Of a stretch of 47,500 nucleotides of DNA, positions 25,709-34,021 are shown piece after piece (the first letter of the stretch is position 1; each line of letters opens with the position of its first letter). The notes below the pieces were generated by a model, which saw nothing but the letters and a program-made list of their open reading frames with translations, made no database searches and was not told the origin of the DNA. A program made the position numbers and the translations under genes. The stretch is from Exiguobacterium acetylicum DSM 20416 (GTDB taxonomy: Bacteria; Bacillota; Bacilli; Exiguobacteriales; Exiguobacteriaceae): NCBI RefSeq assembly GCF_000702605.1, contig NZ_JNIR01000001.1:1-47500 (forward strand), in the 5' to 3' direction.

Positions 25709-26464
25709 TTAAAATGACATCGTTTCGCCATCCTCTGGAATCAGGAAATGGGCAGAAAGGTGGAAGGTGGCTAAAAAGTCAGCAATCATATCACGTCGCA
25801 AGAGACAGTGGTTGACGGACTCGAGGTGCGAGACGATGATCGTCGCTTCCGCCGCCGCTTCGTGTACGGCAAGGAGATCACGCTGTGACATCGTGATCGG
25901 CTCTCCGGTCAAGAACTGGGCGGCGCCACTGTTGACGACGATGATATCGGGTGTATGTTGTTCGATTGCATGCGCGACCTCGTCGCACCAGATCGTATCA
26001 CCGGCGATATAAAGTGTTGGTTCGTCCGGATGGGTGAGGACGAGCCCAGACACACGTCCCATCCGTTCGCCGATTTCACCGACACCATGCTGTCCACCTG
26101 TTCGATGGACCTGGATATCACCGATCGTTACACCGGAATCGAAGGAAGAAACGTTCGTGAAGCCGGCTTCTCGAATGTGCTGCGCGTCTTCTTCTTGCTG
26201 CGCATAGAGTGGCAAATGCTTGGGTAGAAGTTGTTTTGCAGCATCATCGAAATGATCGGCATGCAGATGCGTGACGAAGACAGCGTCAGGATCGAGCAGT
26301 GTGTTGACATCGACCGGTAAGTCGACGAGTGGATTAGCGACGGCATTTGGTGTTTGACCGAAGGGAGGCAAGCTGCCTTTTTCGCCGAGGAACGGATCAA
26401 TCAATAAGACTTGATTGGCATACGTGACAACGAGTGTTGCATTACGAATTTGTTGAATATCCAT
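25709..26464 (-). CDS. MBL-fold metal-dependent hydrolase (UlaG-like)
   Basis: This is a 251-residue metallo-beta-lactamase-fold protein. Metal ligands are seen in VTHLHADHFDDA (HxHxDH), the His of GGQHGVGE, Asp in YIAGDTIW and a late His in IVSHLESVNH. The LGEKG..PNAVANPLVDLP insert resembles UlaG/YtkL-type hydrolases. ATG at 26464 follows GAGAGAGGG by eight bases; the upstream GTG overlaps the ribosome site. Substrate unknown. It lies 60 bases downstream of a GNAT gene on the same strand, perhaps co-transcribed. Confidence 0.8.
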   Translation of the reverse strand: MDIQQIRNATLVVTYANQVLLIDPFLGEKGSLPPFGQTPNAVANPLVDLPVDVNTLLDPDAVFVTHLHADHFDDAAKQLLPKHLPLYAQQEEDAQHIREAGFTNVSSFDSGVTIGDIQVHRTGGQHGVGEIGERMGRVSGLVLTHPDEPTLYIAGDTIWCDEVAHAIEQHTPDIIVVNSGAAQFLTGEPITMSQRDLLAVHEAAAEATIIVSHLESVNHCLLRRDMIADFLATFHLSAHFLIPEDGETMSF

Positions 26465-26524
26465 TAGGTTCACCCTCTCTCAATGACTCGGATTAACTAT
26501 TCCCCGTCTGGCATTCAATGAATC

Positions 26525-27013
26525 CTATCGCAAGCGTTTCTCCATCGCCATGACGTCGACATATTCACCGTTCAACTGTCCTTGCTCCTTAAACGTTCCG
26601 ACGATCCGGAACCCGGAGCGGATATAGAGTTTTTGTCCGATTTTATTGAATGGGAAGGTGAAGAGAATGAGTTTATGCATCTGATGATCACGGGCGTGTT
26701 GCTCAGCCGTTTCAAGCAAACGTGTGCCAATCCCTTGTCCACGATGAGTCCGGGTGATATAAACCGAAATCTCACCGACGGATGCGTAGACAGGACGCGG
26801 ATTATACGGATCGAGGGAAATGAAGCCGAGGACACCTGTGTCATCTTCAGCGACATATCCGGCATATCGATCGGTGCGTTCCGCATACCATTGGGTCATG
26901 AAGGATAAGTCCTTTTGGTCGGTTTCAAGCGTTGCGATCCGATCTTCAATGCCTTCGTTATAGATGGCGAGAATCGCTGGTAAGTCGTGTTCCGTTACGG
27001 GACGAATATGCAT
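26525..27013 (-). CDS. GNAT acetyltransferase (phosphinothricin-acetyltransferase-like)
   Basis: This is a 162-residue N-acetyltransferase. N-terminal HIRPVTEHDLPAILAIYNEGI, SVGEISVYITRTHRGQGIGTRLLE (acetyl-CoA loop R-x-x-G-x-G/A) and the closing KLYIRSGFRIVGTFKEQGQLNGEYVDVMAMEK are typical of the Pat/Bar/YwnH branch that acetylates amino acids or phosphinothricin-like compounds. ATG 27013 is taken for its AGGAA site. Natural substrate unknown. Confidence 0.82.
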   Translation of the reverse strand: MHIRPVTEHDLPAILAIYNEGIEDRIATLETDQKDLSFMTQWYAERTDRYAGYVAEDDTGVLGFISLDPYNPRPVYASVGEISVYITRTHRGQGIGTRLLETAEQHARDHQMHKLILFTFPFNKIGQKLYIRSGFRIVGTFKEQGQLNGEYVDVMAMEKRLR

Positions 27014-27087
27014 GACGCTCACTTCCTCATCGCTTTTCCTTCATTATATCGGTTACGTATCAATGTAGTGATATGTTTGTGCGATAA

Positions 27088-27130
27088 GAAAAGCACTGAT
27101 TCCCTTCATATGAAGGAAAACAGCGCTTTT
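27088..27130 (-). terminator. terminator of the mtnWXBD operon
   Basis: Minus strand AAAAGCGCTG..CCTTCATATGAAGG..CAGTGCTTTT forms a long hairpin seven bases past the mtnD stop. The T-run is short. Confidence 0.65.
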
Positions 27131-27137
27131 ATCGATC

Positions 27138-27674
27138 TTAAGAGACCGTTGACGTCTCATTCTCGTAAATCGGAACCCAGCCGTCTGTCGTGACGAAGAT
27201 CCGAACAGCGACGACTTTACGATCGTCTTGAAGCGTAAAGTAGTGGCGTGTGTTAACAGGAACGGAGATTAAATCACCAGGATTGAGTTCGATGTTATAG
27301 TAGCCGACTTCTTCGTCTTTGATCGCAAAAACGCCGTGACCGCTGACGATGAAACGAACTTCATCATCCGTGTGATGATGTTCTTTCTGGAAGTTGACGA
27401 GCAACTCATCAAGGTTCGGTGTCGTATCCGAAAGTGAGATGATATCAGCTGTCTGATACCCACGACGTTCTGATACGTCTTTGATTTCGGGAGCGAACGT
27501 ATCGAGAATCGTTTGTTTGTCTGCATCCGTCAGTGTGAAGTTCTCAACGAGAGGCGCTGGAAGTTTCGAAACGTCCCACTGTTCGTAAAGAACGCCGCGT
27601 GACGCAAGGAAGTCAGCGACTTCCGTTTGATCCGTATACCGTGTGTTTGTTTCTTGGAATAAGACTGTTGCCAT
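27138..27674 (-). CDS. mtnD: acireductone dioxygenase MtnD
   Basis: This 178-residue cupin-fold enzyme of methionine salvage oxidises acireductone to 2-keto-4-methylthiobutyrate and formate (Fe form). Metal ligands are in EHHHTDDEVRFIVSGHGVF (HxH..E) and the later His of VPVNTRHYFTL. GGAGG lies upstream of the ATG. Last gene of mtnW-mtnX-mtnB-mtnD, 16 bases after mtnB, followed by a terminator. The product needs an aminotransferase (mtnE) to give methionine; that gene is not in the window. Confidence 0.95.
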   Translation of the reverse strand: MATVLFQETNTRYTDQTEVADFLASRGVLYEQWDVSKLPAPLVENFTLTDADKQTILDTFAPEIKDVSERRGYQTADIISLSDTTPNLDELLVNFQKEHHHTDDEVRFIVSGHGVFAIKDEEVGYYNIELNPGDLISVPVNTRHYFTLQDDRKVVAVRIFVTTDGWVPIYENETSTVS

Positions 27675-27690
27675 GAGATAATTCCTCCTT

Positions 27691-28311
27691 TTAATGAATG
27701 GATTGACGGCATGATTGCAACGTCAACGTGTAATTGAATAAAAACTCGAAGGCTTCGAGGTGTTTCTTTGCTTCAAAGGCGGTCGGTGCCCAGACCGTGA
27801 TCCCGTGATTGCGGATCAGGACGGCACCACTGTCCGCTGTGACATGCGGTGCAAAAGCAGCGGCAAGTGTCGGGATGTCCGCATGATTTGGAATGATCGG
27901 CACCGTGACCGTTGCATCTTCTTCCCAATTACCGAGTGCCTTGATGATTTCCTGTCCGGAAAAGGTGATACTGCCTTGATCGCCATAGAGTTCCGAAATC
28001 ACATTGTTCGCAATCGTATGGACATGCAGGGAACAACCAGCGTCCGTTCGATTGAACACCTCGACATGGAGCAATGTCTCAGCGGAAGGACGCCCAGATT
28101 GCTCACCAATTAATTGACCGGTCGTATCGACATGAACGAAGTCGTCAGGAGTCGTCTGCCGTTTATCTTTTCCGCTTGCCGTCACAAGGAATTCAACCGG
28201 GACACCGGACGTCCGAATGGCGAGATTGCCACTCGTACCAGGAAACCAATCGCGCGCCGCAAGCTCTTGTTTGATGGCGCGTAGCTCTTCATACCGTCGC
28301 ATGAATGTCAT
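27691..28311 (-). CDS. mtnB: methylthioribulose-1-phosphate dehydratase MtnB
   Basis: This is a 206-residue class II aldolase-fold zinc enzyme that dehydrates 5-methylthioribulose 1-phosphate to the diketone. Family marks: [22 protein letters not shown], the zinc pair in [11 protein letters not shown] and the third His in [11 protein letters not shown]. The start overlaps the mtnX stop by four bases. Third gene of the S-box-controlled minus-strand operon. Confidence 0.94.
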   Translation of the reverse strand: MTFMRRYEELRAIKQELAARDWFPGTSGNLAIRTSGVPVEFLVTASGKDKRQTTPDDFVHVDTTGQLIGEQSGRPSAETLLHVEVFNRTDAGCSLHVHTIANNVISELYGDQGSITFSGQEIIKALGNWEEDATVTVPIIPNHADIPTLAAAFAPHVTADSGAVLIRNHGITVWAPTAFEAKKHLEAFEFLFNYTLTLQSCRQSIH

Positions 28312-28967
28312 GTTGTCACCTCCGCTCGTGTTAAATCATGAACGATATCGTGGAACGTCTCAAACGGTGTATAGGCGATATCGTTCTCTTCACACAACGT
28401 GATCAGATAATCACGGGCATAGACACGATCCGCTTGTTTCGCGAGTTCGAAGTCCGTTACCGAATCACCGATGACGATGATGACGTCACCGTCTTTGCGC
28501 AATGTCCGGACAACGGACGTTTTACAACAGCCGCACCCGTTCGTGCAATGGGCATCGCAGGCGTTTGGCCAATCGATATGGACGAATGGACCACTGAAAT
28601 CGGCGACGTTACAGTAAATCTGTTCTTGTTCAAGGAATGGCGCTAAGATTGGTTCGACGAAAAAGTCCATTCCACCGCTGACGATCGAAAAATCGATTCC
28701 TTGACGACGACTGTACTGAAGTAACTCCGAAAATCCGTCGCGAATGACTGCACGCTCCAACAAAAAGTCAAGATAGGCTGTTTTTCCGTCAGACGGCAGA
28801 AGTGCGAACATTTGCCCGACACCACTCTGAATCGATAGCGTCCGGTCGAGTACGCCGCGTTTCAACGGTTCGAAGTCACTCGCTGGCGCAAATTGTTGCA
28901 TGAGTGCGATGATGTTATCCTGTGTCGTCACCGTACCGTCGAAGTCACAAAGAATCCGTACGGTCAT
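28308..28967 (-). CDS. mtnX: 2-hydroxy-3-keto-5-methylthiopentenyl-1-phosphate phosphatase MtnX
   Basis: This is a 219-residue HAD-superfamily phosphatase. Motif I is [14 protein letters not shown], motif II includes IVSGGMDFF, and motif IV is [15 protein letters not shown] Cys-rich stretch ([13 protein letters not shown]) is typical of MtnX. The ATG at 28967 overlaps the mtnW stop and puts the nucleophile Asp at the usual distance; the upstream GTG is unlikely. Bacteria with MtnW plus MtnX use these two proteins in place of the fused MtnC enolase-phosphatase. Confidence 0.93.
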   Translation of the reverse strand: MTVRILCDFDGTVTTQDNIIALMQQFAPASDFEPLKRGVLDRTLSIQSGVGQMFALLPSDGKTAYLDFLLERAVIRDGFSELLQYSRRQGIDFSIVSGGMDFFVEPILAPFLEQEQIYCNVADFSGPFVHIDWPNACDAHCTNGCGCCKTSVVRTLRKDGDVIIVIGDSVTDFELAKQADRVYARDYLITLCEENDIAYTPFETFHDIVHDLTRAEVTT

Positions 28968-30154
28968 GACTTGATCCCCCAAGCGTCGAGGGCGATCCGT
29001 AATTCTTCATGACGCGATGCTGCCGCCGATAGGGATTCATTTGCGAGTGCCGCATCGAGTGCCTGACGGAAAGCAATGACACCAGCCGCAGCACCTTGCG
29101 GATGACCATGTACGCCGCCGCCGGCGTTGATGACGGAATCGATACCGAAGTCCCGTACGAGTTGAGCGACGAGTCCAGGATGAATACCAGCTGAAGGAAC
29201 CGGGAAGATCGATTTCGTCTGACCGAGACGGGTCGCTTCGACCGCGATGCCACGAGCGACATCCTTTGGCAAAGCGACATTGCCGTAAGGAGACGGGAAT
29301 AGCGTCAAGTCTGCTCCAGCAGCACGCGGTAATGTGCCGAGTAAGACAGGAGCTGCGACTCCGTGATTCGGGCTAGCGATCAACGCACCGCTATATGCTG
29401 GATGATTGAAGATCGGAACGTTGATTTCCGGATCACTCGCCAGTTCGCGTAAGACGTCGAGTCCGTATGTGAAGGTATTCAGCAAGAATGCGGTCGCTCC
29501 AGCATCAATCAATCGCTTGGCTTGATCCTTGAGCGTAAAGACGGGACCACTGAGTGTGATCGCATATAACGCACGTTTACCGGTCCGGTGGAAGTGAGCA
29601 TCGATGACCTCACGTCCGATTCGTGCCCGGTCAATCGTCGGTGTCAACGGATTGTCGTATAGGATCTCATCGTCTTTGACGAGGTCAATCCCACCAGCGA
29701 GTTGTCCTTCGAGTTGATCACGAAGGAACGATAAATCCCGTCCGATGACTCCTTTGAAGATGCTCATTAATAATGGGCGATCTTCGACACCGATCAAGGA
29801 GCGGACCCCTTCGATCCCGAATTTCGCACCTGGAAAGTCCGACGTAAATGTATCGGGTAATAGCAATTCCGTTAGTTTGATTTCACCGTCGAGTGAGAGT
29901 TTCCCGAAGACGGTCGTCAGAATCGCAGAAAAGTCGCGCGACACGTTATGTTCCGGATAACGAATCGTGATATATCCTTTGCCATCGCGCTCTTCGGTAT
30001 GTACGACTTCCCCTTTGAACGAGGCGAGTTGTTGTTGTTCGAGATGATTCAGTTCCGTCCAAGAACCGACTGTCAGACCAAGCGCGAGTTGTTCAGCGCG
30101 TTGCTCGAGTCGATCACGGGCAGTCAATTGATAAGTAGCAGTGATATAAGCCAT
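28964..30154 (-). CDS. mtnW: 2,3-diketo-5-methylthiopentyl-1-phosphate enolase MtnW (RuBisCO-like)
   Basis: This 396-residue RuBisCO-like protein (form IV) tautomerises the diketone in methionine salvage. The Mg-binding and carbamylated-Lys segment GGIDLVKDDE (about residue 175), FNHPAYSGAL, and the late phosphate-binding NAGGGVHGHPQGAAAG match the YkrW/MtnW group; residues for true CO2 fixation are not all kept. AGGAGG lies upstream of the ATG. First gene of the operon behind a promoter, SAM-I riboswitch and terminator. Confidence 0.94.
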   Translation of the reverse strand: MAYITATYQLTARDRLEQRAEQLALGLTVGSWTELNHLEQQQLASFKGEVVHTEERDGKGYITIRYPEHNVSRDFSAILTTVFGKLSLDGEIKLTELLLPDTFTSDFPGAKFGIEGVRSLIGVEDRPLLMSIFKGVIGRDLSFLRDQLEGQLAGGIDLVKDDEILYDNPLTPTIDRARIGREVIDAHFHRTGKRALYAITLSGPVFTLKDQAKRLIDAGATAFLLNTFTYGLDVLRELASDPEINVPIFNHPAYSGALIASPNHGVAAPVLLGTLPRAAGADLTLFPSPYGNVALPKDVARGIAVEATRLGQTKSIFPVPSAGIHPGLVAQLVRDFGIDSVINAGGGVHGHPQGAAAGVIAFRQALDAALANESLSAAASRHEELRIALDAWGIKS

Positions 30155-30171
30155 GTCTTTCCTCCTTCAAC

Positions 30172-30206
30172 AAAAAAATGGTCTCTCGTCAGTGACAAGA
30201 GACCAT
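30172..30206 (-). terminator. SAM-controlled terminator before mtnW
   Basis: Minus strand GGTCTCTTGTC / GACGAGAGACC hairpin is followed by T7, between aptamer and mtnW ribosome site. Confidence 0.88.
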
Positions 30207-30224
30207 GAATAATTCGAACGTGGA

Positions 30225-30326
30225 CTCTTATCTGTCAGCTTAGTAGCTGCAAGAATTAGCACCGTGCCAAAAGGTCGGTTGCTGCGACATCGTAGGGCTT
30301 GTCCCTCCGTCTGCTCTTGATAAGAA
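30225..30326 (-). ncRNA. SAM-I (S-box) riboswitch of mtnWXBD
   Basis: Minus strand: CTTATCAAGAG (P1) .. GGAGGGACAAGCCC, GATGTCGCAGCAACC, CACGGTGCTAATTC, and the closing P1 strand CAGATAAGAG. All S-box conserved positions that I know are present. High SAM should promote termination. Confidence 0.95.
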
Positions 30327-30355
30327 TTGGATGAAATTGTGAAATCTAATTGCAA

Positions 30356-30384
30356 TTTTTACATGAGAATCGTCACTTGTCAAA
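30356..30384 (-). promoter_or_regulatory. sigma-A promoter of mtnWXBD
   Basis: Minus strand TTGACA (30379-30384) - N17 - TAAAAA (30356-30361), just upstream of the S-box. Confidence 0.6.
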
Positions 30385-30467
30385 TTATTTTTAGAAAATT
30401 TATTTTTTTGAAAATACTCTTTCTATATATGGCATGAAAACGATATCGATTTCTGCTTGATTTCGAT

Positions 30468-30497
30468 TTGACAGCGAGGAAGTCGATTGCGTAAGAT
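30468..30497 (+). promoter_or_regulatory. sigma-A promoter of mtnKA and the ABC importer
   Basis: TTGACA (30468-30473) - N18 - TAAGAT (30492-30497), about 35 bases before the plus-strand S-box. Confidence 0.7.
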
Positions 30498-30531
30498 TCA
30501 AATCAATATCACACACGACAACTACATACGA

Positions 30532-30635
30532 CTCTTATCGCGAGTTGGCAGAGGGAATTGGCCCGATGACGCCGCAGCAACCGACCACTAGGCACGGTGC
30601 TACATCCAACAGACGTTTCGTCTGAGAGATAAGAG
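30532..30635 (+). ncRNA. SAM-I (S-box) riboswitch of mtnK operon
   Basis: CTCTTATC..GAG (P1), CAGAGGGAATTGGCCC, GATGACGCCGCAGCAACC, CACGGTGCTACATCC and the closing GAGATAAGAG. It is oriented opposite to the mtnW riboswitch, with about 205 bases between the aptamers. Confidence 0.95.
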
Positions 30636-30652
30636 GACGCAGTGACTTTCCT

Positions 30653-30687
30653 GCGCCTCTTTTCGATGACGAAAAGAGGCGCTTTTT
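30653..30687 (+). terminator. SAM-controlled terminator before mtnK
   Basis: GCGCCTCTTTTCG / CGAAAAGAGGCGC stem with short loop is followed by T5. Confidence 0.9.
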
Positions 30688-30714
30688 CGTGTATTACATT
30701 AGGGGGAAACTGAG

Positions 30715-31881
30715 ATGACATACAAAGCATTCACAGAACAGGACGCGATTGAACGGGTCCGCTCATTAGGACTGATCGGCGACGGAGCCGTCGAAGCAGA
30801 AGAGATTGGCGATGGGAATCTTAACCTCGTCTTCCGAATTCGAGAAGGTGAACATCGATTGATTCTAAAACAAGCACTCCCGTACGCAAAAGTCGTCGGT
30901 GAGAGCTGGCCATTATCGCTCGAGCGGGCGTGGATTGAGCAATCCGCACTCCGTGAATTCGCCCGGCATGCCGTGCCGTTCGTACCACGTGTTTTTCATG
31001 CTAGTCACGAAGAGGCGTATACGGTCATGGAAGATCTTTCACATCTGACGATCGTTCGGACTGGACTGCTCGCGGGTGAACAGTATCCGTTGCTTGCGGA
31101 ACATATCGGTTCTTATCTCGCTCGGACTTTATTCCATACATCGGACTTTGCGCTTGGTCCGGTTGAAAAGAAACGTGTTGCTCGAACGTACTACAATCCA
31201 GATTTGTGCGATATCACAGAAAAACTGATCTTCACAGATCCGTTTCATGACGCGGAGACGAACGAGATTGAAGCCGGACTGGAGGAAGAAGTGGCACGTC
31301 TTTGGGCAGACGATGAGTTAAAACGCGAAGTCGCAAAACTCGAAGCACTCTTCATCACGAAAGGGGATGCGTTGCTACACGGCGATCTACATACAGGAAG
31401 CATCTTCGCTTCGGCGACGGAAACGAAAGTCATCGATCCAGAATTCGCCTTCTATGGTCCATTCGGATTCGATGTCGGGCAATTCATCGCCCATCTTTTC
31501 TTCGCGGCATATCCAGATTACCCTACACGACGTGACGCAAGAATCAAGGACATCGATACGTTCTGGCTGACGTTTGCTTCAACGTTCCGTGCCTTATGGG
31601 AACGGGAAGCCGTCGAACCATTCCAGGCATCGGGACTTGTTGATGATGTACTGAGTACGATTTTACAGGATGCCCTTGGCTTTGCCGGTTGCGAATTGAT
31701 TCGGCGGACGATCGGTCTCGCACCAGTCGCTGATTTAGAATCAATCGATTCAACGACGGAACGCTTAGAGCGAAAACGTCACGCCCTCCGTCTAGGAGCA
31801 GCGTTAATCAAACGTCGGACAGAATGCCGGACATTTGATGATTTACGAAACTTTGACGTAACGGAGGAGTTAAGCCGATGA
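30715..31881 (+). CDS. mtnK: methylthioribose kinase MtnK
   Basis: This 388-residue kinase phosphorylates 5-methylthioribose at C1, the entry step for recycled MTR. It has a protein-kinase-like/APH fold: EEIGDGNLNLVFRI, catalytic loop LLHGDLHTGSIF and metal-binding VIDPEFAFYGPFGFDVG, the standard MtnK triplet. AGGGGG lies upstream of the ATG. First gene downstream of the plus-strand S-box; its stop overlaps the mtnA start by four bases. Confidence 0.95.
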   Translation: MTYKAFTEQDAIERVRSLGLIGDGAVEAEEIGDGNLNLVFRIREGEHRLILKQALPYAKVVGESWPLSLERAWIEQSALREFARHAVPFVPRVFHASHEEAYTVMEDLSHLTIVRTGLLAGEQYPLLAEHIGSYLARTLFHTSDFALGPVEKKRVARTYYNPDLCDITEKLIFTDPFHDAETNEIEAGLEEEVARLWADDELKREVAKLEALFITKGDALLHGDLHTGSIFASATETKVIDPEFAFYGPFGFDVGQFIAHLFFAAYPDYPTRRDARIKDIDTFWLTFASTFRALWEREAVEPFQASGLVDDVLSTILQDALGFAGCELIRRTIGLAPVADLESIDSTTERLERKRHALRLGAALIKRRTECRTFDDLRNFDVTEELSR

Positions 31882-32927
31882 GTGCATTTGTTCAAAGTAT
31901 CCGTTACGAAGACCGTGTCTTGACGATTCTTGATCAGACACGTCTACCGCAGGAAGAACACTATGAAGTCATTACTGATCTTGCGCAAGCAGTTGAGGCA
32001 ATCAAACAATTGCGTGTCCGGGGCGCACCTGCGATCAGCCTATTCGGTGGATTCGTACTCGTTCAGGAAGCGTACCGGTTTGAAGCAGAACTGTCGATCT
32101 ATAAGCAAGCTTTGCTTGAGACATCAGCGACGTTACTCGCGACACGACCGACGGCCGTCAACTTACGAAATGTCCTCGATCAATTGAATCCAATCATTCA
32201 AGACGGAACGTCGGTAGAAGAGATCCGTGAACGGTTGGAAAAACGAACAGTCGCCTTATATGACCAGGATGCGCAGACGTCACGTCAAATCGGGATTCAT
32301 GCGTTGGAGTTGTTCCAGTCAGGCGACCGGATCCTAACGATTTGTAATGCTGGATCGATTGCGACTGCTGCTTACGGAACGGCACTTGCGCCGTTCTATA
32401 TCGCAAAAGAACGTGGCATTGAATTATCCGTTTTTGCGAGTGAGACGCGACCGTTACTGCAGGGGGCACGGCTGACAACATGGGAGCTGCAACGTGCCGG
32501 CATCGATGTCACATTGATCACGGACAACATGGTCGCTCATACGTTGAAAGAAAAACAAATCGACGCGATCATCGTCGGTGCTGACCGGATTACACGAAAT
32601 GGGGATACAGCGAATAAAATCGGAACATTCCAATTGGCATTGCTCGCGCAAGCCTTCGATATTCCGTTTTACGTCGCGGCACCACTCTCGACGTTCGACT
32701 TCTCGCTCGTTTCCGGTGAAGCGATTGAAATCGAAGAGCGTGATCCGCAGGAAGTGACGGCAATCCAAGGTGTCGCGACAGCACCAGCGGGAGTCGCTGT
32801 CTTCAACCCAGCGTTTGATGTCACACCACACACATTAATCACGGGCATCATCACGGAACTCGGTGTCATCACGCAACCAAATGAAGAAACGATTGAACAA
32901 TTAACAGGGCTTCAACCCCTCGGATAA
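31878..32927 (+). CDS. mtnA: methylthioribose-1-phosphate isomerase MtnA
   Basis: This is a 349-residue isomerase of the eIF2B-alpha-like fold, converting MTR-1-P aldose to methylthioribulose-1-P. Key segments: RVRGAPAISLFGG, the catalytic Cys in TICNAGSIATAAYGTAL, ETRPLLQGARLT and the catalytic Asp in VGADRITRNGDTANKIGT. Translationally coupled to mtnK and followed after 11 bases by an ABC binding protein in the same operon. Confidence 0.95.
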   Translation: MSAFVQSIRYEDRVLTILDQTRLPQEEHYEVITDLAQAVEAIKQLRVRGAPAISLFGGFVLVQEAYRFEAELSIYKQALLETSATLLATRPTAVNLRNVLDQLNPIIQDGTSVEEIRERLEKRTVALYDQDAQTSRQIGIHALELFQSGDRILTICNAGSIATAAYGTALAPFYIAKERGIELSVFASETRPLLQGARLTTWELQRAGIDVTLITDNMVAHTLKEKQIDAIIVGADRITRNGDTANKIGTFQLALLAQAFDIPFYVAAPLSTFDFSLVSGEAIEIEERDPQEVTAIQGVATAPAGVAVFNPAFDVTPHTLITGIITELGVITQPNEETIEQLTGLQPLG

Positions 32928-32938
32928 GGAGATATGTC

Positions 32939-34021
32939 ATGAAAAAATTAGCTTACGCCGTCCTAGCACCGGCACTGTTACTAGCGGCTTGTGCGAATGG
33001 AGAAGCGACGACGACGAAGGTCGTCAAGGATGTACCAAAAGGGGTTCAATCGGACGTCAAGATCGCCGTCATCCGCAACCTGGCATCGGACGACCATACG
33101 AAACAATTCCTTGATGGCGCACGAAGTGAAGGGGAAGCACTCGGCTTTAAAGTCAGCACGTTCATTTCAGAAGGGAACGACGTCAAGTTCAAGGAGCTTG
33201 TCGCGCAAGCGATTCAGCAAGATTATGATGGGCTCATCATCTCGCACGGCAAGGAAGACTACGCCTATGACATGATCAAACCGGCGGTCGATAAAGGACT
33301 GAAGGTCGTAACGTTCGATACGGTCACGAAGAAAAAAGGAACGGCGCTAAAAGGTGTGACGGAAACGTTCCAAAACGATCATCAACTCGCGAAGCTATCG
33401 CTCGATGAAGTGACGAAGGTGACGGACAAAAAGCCGGTCCGTGTCATCAAACTGTGGTTCGGACCAGGTTTTGCCCCACTCGATCGTCGTCAGGAAATCT
33501 ATAAGACGTACGAAGCAGATGGCAAAATCAAAACGCTTGAGACGGTTGGACCGACAAACTTCCAAGACGTCCAAGGGGATATCGCAACGAAGATGAATGC
33601 GATTCTCGCGAAATACCCGAAAGGAAGCATTGATGCGGTTTGGGGAGCATGGGACGAAGTCGCAAAAGGGGCATACAAATCGCTTAAGGATAATAAACGT
33701 CAAGAAATTCCGTTGATCTCGATCGATGTCTCGAATCAGGACATCAACTTGATGCGTGAAAAGGGCAGTAACTGGGTCTCGACGAGTGCGGTAGATCCAT
33801 TCTTGATTGGACAAACGGACATGCGATTACTGGCTAAGAAAATTGCCGGCGAGAAGACGCCGGATAGCTTTGATCTCGACGCAAAACTCGTGGAGCAGAA
33901 GGCGTTGAAGCAGGATACGACGATGTACAATCTCGATACGATCATCAAAGGTTGGAGTACGTCGGATAAATTCAATGAGCCGTGGATGGACCGGTTGCGT
34001 GACGTCCATAAAAAACAATGA
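32939..34021 (+). CDS. sugar-type ABC substrate-binding lipoprotein (predicted methylthioribose binder)
   Basis: This is a 360-residue extracellular lipoprotein: signal peptide with lipobox LLAAC (lipidated Cys18), then a ribose-type periplasmic-binding-protein fold (VKIAVIRNLASDDHTKQFLDGA, YDGLIISHGKEDY, VVTFDTVT, DAVWGAWDEVAKGA, IPLISIDVSNQD). AAGGAGATAT-like site upstream. It is the third gene of the S-box operon after mtnK-mtnA, with ATPase and permease genes overlapping downstream. MTR is the substrate of MtnK, so uptake of MTR is the most economical inference; ribose or other pentosides cannot be ruled out. Confidence 0.8.
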   Translation: MKKLAYAVLAPALLLAACANGEATTTKVVKDVPKGVQSDVKIAVIRNLASDDHTKQFLDGARSEGEALGFKVSTFISEGNDVKFKELVAQAIQQDYDGLIISHGKEDYAYDMIKPAVDKGLKVVTFDTVTKKKGTALKGVTETFQNDHQLAKLSLDEVTKVTDKKPVRVIKLWFGPGFAPLDRRQEIYKTYEADGKIKTLETVGPTNFQDVQGDIATKMNAILAKYPKGSIDAVWGAWDEVAKGAYKSLKDNKRQEIPLISIDVSNQDINLMREKGSNWVSTSAVDPFLIGQTDMRLLAKKIAGEKTPDSFDLDAKLVEQKALKQDTTMYNLDTIIKGWSTSDKFNEPWMDRLRDVHKKQ

